From: Isoetes taiwanensis
Lineage: Eukaryota > Streptophyta > Lycopodiopsida > Isoetales > Isoetaceae
Length of the DNA: 64,000 bases
NCBI GenBank assembly: GCA_021234155.1
Contig: JAJEKV010000015.1
Coordinates: 4,907,194-4,971,193, forward strand
Reading direction: 5' to 3'
The position numbers and the translations under genes are program-made. The notes under the pieces are model-generated. The model was not told where the DNA came from. It saw nothing but the letters and a program-made list of their open reading frames with translations, and ran no database searches. Shown here in pieces: positions 58,100-64,000 of the stretch. Numbering within the stretch: the stretch's first letter is position 1; each line of letters begins with the position of its first letter.

Positions 58100-59010
58100 T
58101 TGGCTCGAAAATTTCACTTGATCAAGTATACTTTGCTCCTAGCTGCCGTTTCCCTTGATTGAAGGACCTTCTTAGGTTCTAGAGGAAGTTCTCCATCTTT
58201 GAGTTCAAGAAGATGATGATTTTGCAAAAGATTTGCTCCATAAAGAACATAATGCTTAAACAAGATGAAAGACATTATGGACTCTTAAGTGTGGATGAAG
58301 CTCTAGGTCATAAGTCCCACTTTTATAACAATTTTGACATGCCAACTTCTTTGCCATGTCAAATCAAAATTTGCCTTCCTTAACTGCAATTTTGAGCCAT
58401 ACTTCATCATCTTGCTCAAAAATTTGATTTGTGTGATGCTTATTTGCATTTTGCCTTGCTTATGGCTTTAATATGCATTCTCATGATTTCTTGATGCTAG
58501 GTTTTCCATATCTTAGAGCAAATCTTGTGCCAATTGTGCTTTGGATATTAGATCATGTCATGCTGCTCAAGACAAGCATTGGTATCCATATATTAGTATA
58601 AAGGAAGTCGTACCCATATGGGAATGCTTAGCATTATTGTAAGCAAATGTAGTTATATAAAAATAGGCTTTCCACTAGTCTTGTTTATCTCATACATATG
58701 TACTCAACATATCTTCAAAGACTCTATTAAAATTTTCCATTCAATCATCTACTGAGGATGAAATCTCGTGCCCATGTGGAGCTTAGTATCGAATGTGTCG
58801 GTCGGATGGCATGACATGTATCATGAAAATATTTTTAGCAAACAGTACAGCAGGTGTGAAGTGTGCCATCTTCGAGAGCAAACCCACGATGACAAAAATG
58901 CTAGTATTCCCTTCCCTTGTGGTTGGGAGCCCTATGATCCCACTTATGAATTGGCACGTCAAGTGGTTGGAGATGCCATCAGCTTTTGATTTTCTCATGT
59001 ATGATGCTTT
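58100..59010 (-). pseudogene. Ty3/gypsy integrase relic
   Basis: Minus strand, in shifted frames: IIGLPTTREGNTSIFVIVGL then LSKMAHFTPA (near 58940-58860), FHPQ, NRVFEDMLSTYV and TTFAYNNAKHSHMG (near 58720-58620), then DEVWLKL-like LQLRKANFDL and finally KDGELPLEPKKVLQSRETAA (near 58200). This is a gypsy integrase core and C-terminus in order. It differs from the chromovirus copy at 25-26 kb, so it is a separate element. It has many stops; LTRs were not found. Confidence 0.8.
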
Positions 59011-59039
59011 TCTGTGACTTTCGACGGTCCTCTGCTTTG

Positions 59040-59633
59040 GATAGAATTCTAAATACATGTGCCATCTCACTCATCCCCAAGGTCAAAGATCCTCGACCGG
59101 GCGACCTATCATCTTATTGTCTTTGCCAAGGCTTTTGCAGAGTGGGTGGACATCTTGGCAGAGTCCATCTCGACAACCCAATCAAGCTTTCTTCCAAAAT
59201 GATGCATTCTGAACAATGTTGCTGCTGCTTATGGGGGAATCTATTGGGCACATAAGCAAGACCTTCCAGTTGTGTACATTAAGCTTGATTTTGCGAAGGC
59301 TTGCGATGGTGTTAGCTGGAAATTCATGCATCGATGTATGTGAAGACTAGGATTTGAAGAGCAATTCACATCTGACATTATGAAGCTGTGTGTCTCTGGC
59401 CGGGCGACTTTTATGTTCCATGATGAGCCGCCAGAGGCCTTCTCATTTGATCATGGTATTTGTCAGGGATGCCCTTTAGCACCACTGCTTTCAAAATTGT
59501 CGCAGGGGCTTTGTCGCAGTTATTCACCATAACAACCTCAGAGGGACTTCTCCATGGTCTCACAATGGAGGATGGCACACAAGAGGTTTGCAATCAATAT
59601 GCAGATGACACGTTCGTCTTCTTGGTCACTAAT
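59040..59633 (+). pseudogene. LINE reverse transcriptase relic
   Basis: Plus-strand frames read CAISLIPKVKDPRPGDLS, then VVYIKLDFAKACDGVSW (near 59269), GFEEQF, GICQGCPLAPLL (near 59458), and YADDTFVFL (59600-59626), the RT catalytic motif. Frameshifts at ~59125 and ~59490. The ORF is cut at 59633 where the copia LTR starts. Confidence 0.85.
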
Positions 59634-60258
59634 TGTTAGAAATAGAGAATCTTATTCCAATCTATTTCAATATTGCTTGATGAATTCATGAATTACATCA
59701 AGACAATGATCATCATATAATAATTCCTAAGATAACGAACTTTCAAGAAACAATATTTCAATAAACCTTAGGATAATCAGAGCACAAAGTTATCAGAGAA
59801 ATGGGATTGACTCAAGTTTGACCCGAAGAGAATACAATCAAACAACTCCAAACAAGCAAGAATTCCTCCTTAGATTATCCTCCGACCACCCAATTTCTCG
59901 AACCGCCTCTTGAATCTTTTATAATGCAAGTCTCGGCGGTTATGGCATCGGATCCGGCCGTCTAGCCGAGCTCCTATTCATATGGAGTTTCCCTCCATTG
60001 CATCGGGCCCCAAGTGCTATACATATGGGATAATCCCAACCATTTAATATGTATAAGCTCAACCATTGCAATATGGTGTAAAGACCATTATCATGTGAAC
60101 CACTATAAGTTCAATGGTATGCTATTTTCACTGGACTGCAAATTAGGTCTAGCCAATCTCTGTACAATCTCCTGTATAACTTATGTACACTGTATATACA
60201 ACTTCAATGAATCATTTTTGTCAACAGAATATGTGATGACTCAAACCTAATTTCAACA
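59634..60258 (-). repeat. Copia 3' LTR, 625 bp
   Basis: In element direction it starts TGTTGAAATTAGG and ends TATTTCTAACA (TG...CA with TGTT/AACA ends). A polypurine stretch GATGAAGGAGGAA directly precedes it at 60259-60271. Confidence 0.85.
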
Positions 60259-60487
60259 TTCCTCCTTCATCACACTATTCTGTAACCTGCATGTCAACCT
60301 TAAACTGTTTAAACTTAACTTCAGGAAGAGCTTTTGTGAAGACATCTGCAATCTATTTTGCTGTGTTAATGTACACCATCTCAATATACTGTTTGCTGGC
60401 CAAATCTCGAATAAAGTGAATGTTTAATTCAATGTGCTTTATTCTATCATGGTGAACTGGATTTTTCACAATTGCAACGCACTCATT

Positions 60488-60754
60488 TCACAAGAAAAAA
60501 ATTTGAGTTGGACCTGTTTGTTTGCAATTTAATTCTTCTAGCAATCTTCTCAACCAGCAAATCTCTTTGGCAACTAATGATGAGGCTGTGTACTCAGCTT
60601 CTGCTGAAGACATGGCAATTGCATTCTGCTTTTTGCTTTTCCAATTAATGGCACCTCCACCTAAGAATACAACAAAACCAGATGTGGATTTCCTGTTTGA
60701 CAAGTCCCCTCCCCAATCAAGATCACTATATGCACATAGCTGGAGGTTATCCAA
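60488..60754 (-). pseudogene. Copia RNase H
   Basis: Reads YSDLDWGGDLSNRKSTSGFV and SAEAEYTASSLVAKEICWLR, with the catalytic Asp/Glu positions of copia RNase H. It is open for 88 codons; the link to RT (60760-61190) is in broken frames. Confidence 0.9.
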
Positions 60755-61191
60755 TTGAACATTATTCCATGTGTTTTTGTACCCTTAAGATACTTTTAAA
60801 ACCCTTTTACCGCAATCCAAAGATCTTTGGTCGGATTATGACATCTCCTGCTCAAGATGTTTACAATATAAGAGATATCTGGTCTTGTGTTGTTTGCCAG
60901 ATATAGCAAACACCCTATTAAAGATCTATATGGGACATTCTCCATTTCTTTGATGTCCTTTTCGGTGAGATCTTTTTCTTACACAATCTATGTCCCCGCA
61001 TCACTTGGCATTTTGTTTGATGTGCATCAACAAGGTTGAACCTTTTAAGCATGTTTTCTACATGTTTGGATTGTCGCAGACTTCAATATCTTTTGGTCCC
61101 TGTTTTACGCATACTTCAATGCCCAAGAAGTGTCTTAGTTCCCCTAGATCCGACATTTCAAATCTTGAACTTAAGATCCCTTTACAATGAT

Positions 61192-61650
61192 TTAAGATAC
61201 TTGTGTGATTTGCCTTTGCCATAATGCGTCATCAACATACAAGGCTATGATGCAAAAGTTTTCTTTGTTTGTACCGTAGAGGTTGCCATCATTCTTGAGC
61301 TTCTCAAACCCTTGTTCCTTAAGGAAATTATCCATGCATACATACCACTCCCTAGGGGGCTGTTTCAGGCCGTACACAGCTCTATTTAGTCTCCAAACTT
61401 TGTTAATTTGTTGCTCAAATCCTGGAGCCTGTTGCATAAAAACTTTTTCCTCCAGTTTAGCATTAAGAAAGGCTGTTTTTACATCCATGTGATGTAGCTC
61501 AAGGTCCTGTGCATTTGCTATTGCAAGCAATGTTCTAATGTCAAGTTAATTTTACAATAGGAGAGTATGTCTCATCAAAATCCGTGCCCTGTTTTTTTAG
61601 TGTATCCTTTTGCCACAAGTCTTGCCTTGTATTTCCTGCTGCCATCTGAA
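61192..61650 (-). pseudogene. Copia reverse transcriptase
   Basis: 61530-61192 reads HHMDVKTAFLNAKLEEKVFM, QAPGFEQQINKVWRLNRAVY, GLKQPPREWY and the catalytic YVDDAL. After YVDDAL the frame is lost. Confidence 0.9.
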
Positions 61651-62296
61651 TTTTCCTTAATTTTAAACAACCATTTGCACCCTACAACATTTTCTCTGGT
61701 AGGGTAGTCAACTAAGTCATAAGTTTGAGTTTTCTCAAAAGAATCTAACTTCGTCCTTCATGGCTTTAAGCCACTTTGTTCTTATGCTCACTCTCAATTG
61801 CTTCCTCATAAGACCGTGGGATTGGAATATTTTCAAGTATTGCCATAATTTGTTCATATTCAATATGTTGCTTTTCTAACCTCCCCGCTTCTTCCCAATT
61901 CATTTCTACCATAATGATCAACATTTTCATGTACATTTTCCAACAATTTCTCCACCTGAGTTCTTCTTTTGCTGGTGGCACCTAATGGGATAGTGGTATT
62001 TTCAATGTTTGCTGCCTCATTGTTTTCAGTGTTTGTGTCACCATTTGGTTCTGCTAACATATTCTCTTCTTCTTGATCCGAGTCTAAATCACATTTTTCT
62101 TTGTGTCTTTGTCTCATCCTTGTCCCTTTTGTCACAAACTGTTTTCCTTTGATGTTTATCTTTGTAAAACACCTGTTCATCAAATATTGTGTCTCTGCTA
62201 ATAATAATTGTTCTGCTCTCTGGTATATAAACTCTATACCCTTTTGATTCCTCATCATATCCCACAAGATACCCAATGTTTGCTTTGTCATCTAAT
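61651..62296 (-). pseudogene. Copia integrase-RT linker
   Basis: A Glu/Asn-rich linker (ENNEAANIENTTIP, EEENMLAEPNGD) as usual between IN and RT, in shifted frames. The stop-broken frames 62291-61860 and 61981-61766 cover it. Confidence 0.7.
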
Positions 62297-62361
62297 TTAC
62301 GCCTCAATTCCTTTGGAACATGTACATATGCTAAACAACCATATGCTTTGAAAAAAATCAT
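62089..62361 (-). pseudogene. Copia integrase C-terminal part
   Basis: Reads FKAYGCLAYVHVPKELRRKL and GYLVGYDEESKGYRVY, then TIIISRDTIFDE, a typical copia integrase C-terminus preceding the linker. It overlaps the fusion frame's end in another frame. Confidence 0.85.
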
Positions 62362-63226
62362 AGTCTATGCTAGCATTAGTACTTGACCATAACAAATCAG
62401 GTATGTTACCTTTAATGCTTGATGAAGGCAATTTGTTTTGGATCATGATTGCAGCCTTTAAAGCTTCCTCCCACAGAATGTTTGGTAAGCCACTCCTCTT
62501 GATCATGGATCTTACAGCATCCATAATGGTTCTGTTTTTCCTCTCAGCTACTCCATTTTGTTGAGGGGTGTACCTGCAAGTTAGTTGCCTTCTAATACCA
62601 TGAGTTATACAAAAAAGTCTGAATTTGGCTGATAAATATTCACCTCCCCTGTCAGACCTAATGCACTTTAACTTCTTTCCTGTCTCCCTTTCAACAAGCT
62701 GAAATGAGACAAGAGTTTCATTTGTTAGCAAGCTGATTTTCTCAACAACATTAAAAGCAAGGCTTACCTCATCTTCATCATCAACATCAGATTTTTCCTT
62801 TTCTTCTTGCTCCCTAGTCACAAAAGTACCAGTTGGCTTTCTGCCACGACCCCTTCCTGAATTTATTTTTCCTCCTCTACTTGCAGATCCTTTATTTTTG
62901 TTTCTGCCATAATCTTTTGGAGTTGGACATTTGGCTGCCACATGTCCCTTTCCACCACATGTATAACAATTGAATTCTCTTTTGTTCTTTGGACATTCAT
63001 TTTTAAAGTGACCAGGCTCATTGCAATTGTAACATGTTGGTTGCCCCTTTTTTCTAGCAAAGAGGATTTCAGAAGTTTCCTCTCCTTCTCTCATTATTTT
63101 CTTCTGTTCATACTCAGTTCTCAAGGTATTCTCAGCTTCTTCCCTTGTTTTACTCATGTTTCTTATGAACAAAGACAAGTTTTCATTGTCACTTACTGTT
63201 GAGGGTAATCCTGGCAAAACCCTCAA
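62297..63226 (-). CDS. Gag-integrase in-frame fusion (copia, internal deletion), 309 aa
   Basis: An uninterrupted frame. Residues 1-60 are a late gag part; two CCHC knuckles follow, CYNCNEPGHFKNEC and CYTCGGKGHVAAKC (about residues 62-94), then a basic Gly/Arg region. After EVSLAFNVVEKISLLTNETL it continues directly into integrase core: IRSDRGGEYLS (about residue 194), YTPQQNGVAERKNRTIMD and LWEEALKAAI. The protease and the integrase N-terminus are missing, so about 300-400 codons were lost without changing frame. The far end (IDYDFFQSIWLF) is shifted relative to the 62361-62089 frame. The ATG at 63226 may not be the original gag start. Confidence 0.8.
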   Translation of the reverse strand: MRVLPGLPSTVSDNENLSLFIRNMSKTREEAENTLRTEYEQKKIMREGEETSEILFARKKGQPTCYNCNEPGHFKNECPKNKREFNCYTCGGKGHVAAKCPTPKDYGRNKNKGSASRGGKINSGRGRGRKPTGTFVTREQEEKEKSDVDDEDEVSLAFNVVEKISLLTNETLVSFQLVERETGKKLKCIRSDRGGEYLSAKFRLFCITHGIRRQLTCRYTPQQNGVAERKNRTIMDAVRSMIKRSGLPNILWEEALKAAIMIQNKLPSSSIKGNIPDLLWSSTNASIDYDFFQSIWLFSICTCSKGIEA

Positions 63227-63230
63227 CTAG

Positions 63231-64000
63231 AATGGTTTAGGACCTCCAGGTTGCTTCAGGCAACCACTCTAAACCTAAATCTTGCAAAACCTTTTCACCA
63301 CAAGCCTGTTAGTACAGTTTTCCCATTTCAAGAAAAAACCCTGTTTCCTCTTTTCAATACCAAGCACAAATAACTGGTGAATTTTACTTGGGAAAAGTAT
63401 GAGTGTGATCCCAACACTTGATATTAAAAGAGTGCAAAATCCTTCTTGAAGTCAGACAGTTCTAGATACTTAAAAAATCTATGCCTGACCTAGTCAAAAA
63501 TTGGTCAATACTCTCGGCAGAGAGCAGAAATTCTCAAATGTTTTGTGAGATATTATTTTTGATCCGGGACAAGCTGGGACTGATCTAATTGTTCTTGTAG
63601 GTAAAGTGCAACACCTTTTTTGGGATTACTTTGAATCTTTGAATGAACAGAGAGTAATTTACCAATGACATTTATCGTGTTTTTTGATGACGAGATATTA
63701 ATTTATATGTTTTTTGTTTTTCCTGAGACAGAATAGAAGATAATTACTGAGGTTTTGATAATAACATATGGACTGAACCTTTGCTAGAGAGTTTTGTAGC
63801 GAGAAGATAGGTTCTTTTTTGACTCTTATCAGATAGCTAGGACTTAGCTTTGACAAATATTTATATGTTTTATATTTTCTTTGAATGCAAGATGACTTTT
63901 CTTATGAAGCCTAAGTAGGATCTTTCTAATATGCAGTAGAAAAAAAACTAGAACAATATTTAGCAGATATGCATAACTTTCTTGAAAAGGAAGTTGAGGA
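63231..64000. other. No recognisable gene
   Basis: AT-rich sequence beyond the truncated copia element; no LTR copy, LINE continuation or coding frame found. Confidence 0.5.

Larger units (their letters stand above)
59634..63230 (-). mobile_element. Ty1/copia element, 5'-truncated
   Basis: In its own direction: gag with two zinc knuckles joined to integrase (63226-62297), integrase C-terminus (62361-62089), RT (61650-61192), RNase H (60754-60488), PPT and a 625-bp LTR (60258-59634). The order IN-RT-RH is copia-type. The 5' LTR, PBS and the gag start are missing on the right. CTAAT (59629-59633) is the expected 5-bp target duplication; its partner was not found. Confidence 0.88.

Overview
This window looks like land-plant nuclear DNA from a large, repeat-rich genome. 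The evidence is a plant-specific HSP20-like (alpha-crystallin domain) gene with a GT-AG intron, a decayed chloroplast-type iron superoxide dismutase exon, plant L1-like LINEs with DUF4283-like ORF1 and zf-RVT tails, a Ty3/gypsy chromovirus with a chromodomain, a Ty1/copia element and a hAT-type transposase relic. I cannot name the species. The coding style and the many LINE lineages would fit a fern, lycophyte or other non-flowering plant as well as a seed plant.

1-16 kb: a 5'-truncated LINE 3' end (to ~594), long stretches without recognisable genes, a frameshifted FeSOD exon (5963-6133), two microsatellites and a homopurine tract (6.6-7.5 kb), a hAT/ZNF862-like transposase pseudogene (9379-11513), then the only well-supported host gene: a 539-aa HSP20-like protein in two exons (12878-14423 and 14629-14702), with a strong-context upstream ORF in its leader.

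17.1-37.8 kb: a three-level nest. A LINE (here LINE-1, from 17098) is split by a second LINE (LINE-2, from 18391) with a 16-bp target-site duplication (18375-18390 and 37387-37402, one mismatch). LINE-2 is in turn split by a 13.2-kb chromovirus (22502-35698) with a perfect 5-bp duplication AATTC. The chromovirus lies on the minus strand: LTR 34121-35698, PBS, an uninterrupted 291-aa charged ORF upstream of gag, a second upstream coding-like region, gag, protease, RT, RNase H, integrase, chromodomain, PPT, LTR 22502-24073. The LTRs are near-identical over long stretches, but gag-pol is broken by many small indels.

37.8-44.5 kb: mostly unannotatable, strongly A/C-biased on the plus strand, with short tandem repeats and G-quadruplex motifs, ending at a TATA box followed by a 13-bp hairpin.

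44.5-59.6 kb: a mosaic of LINE fragments on both strands, a diverged solo LTR related to the chromovirus LTR (45228-~46550), a tandem duplication of a LINE ORF1-like gene (52771-54418 and 54461-56076), an unusual nested hairpin (51064-51145), a 172-bp direct duplication carrying CATGCA clusters (51381-51927), and a gypsy integrase relic.

59.6-63.2 kb: a minus-strand, 5'-truncated copia element inserted into a LINE reverse transcriptase. Its gag is joined in frame to integrase by an internal deletion. The final ~0.8 kb shows nothing recognisable. Almost all genes here are transposon-derived; they do not form a host pathway.
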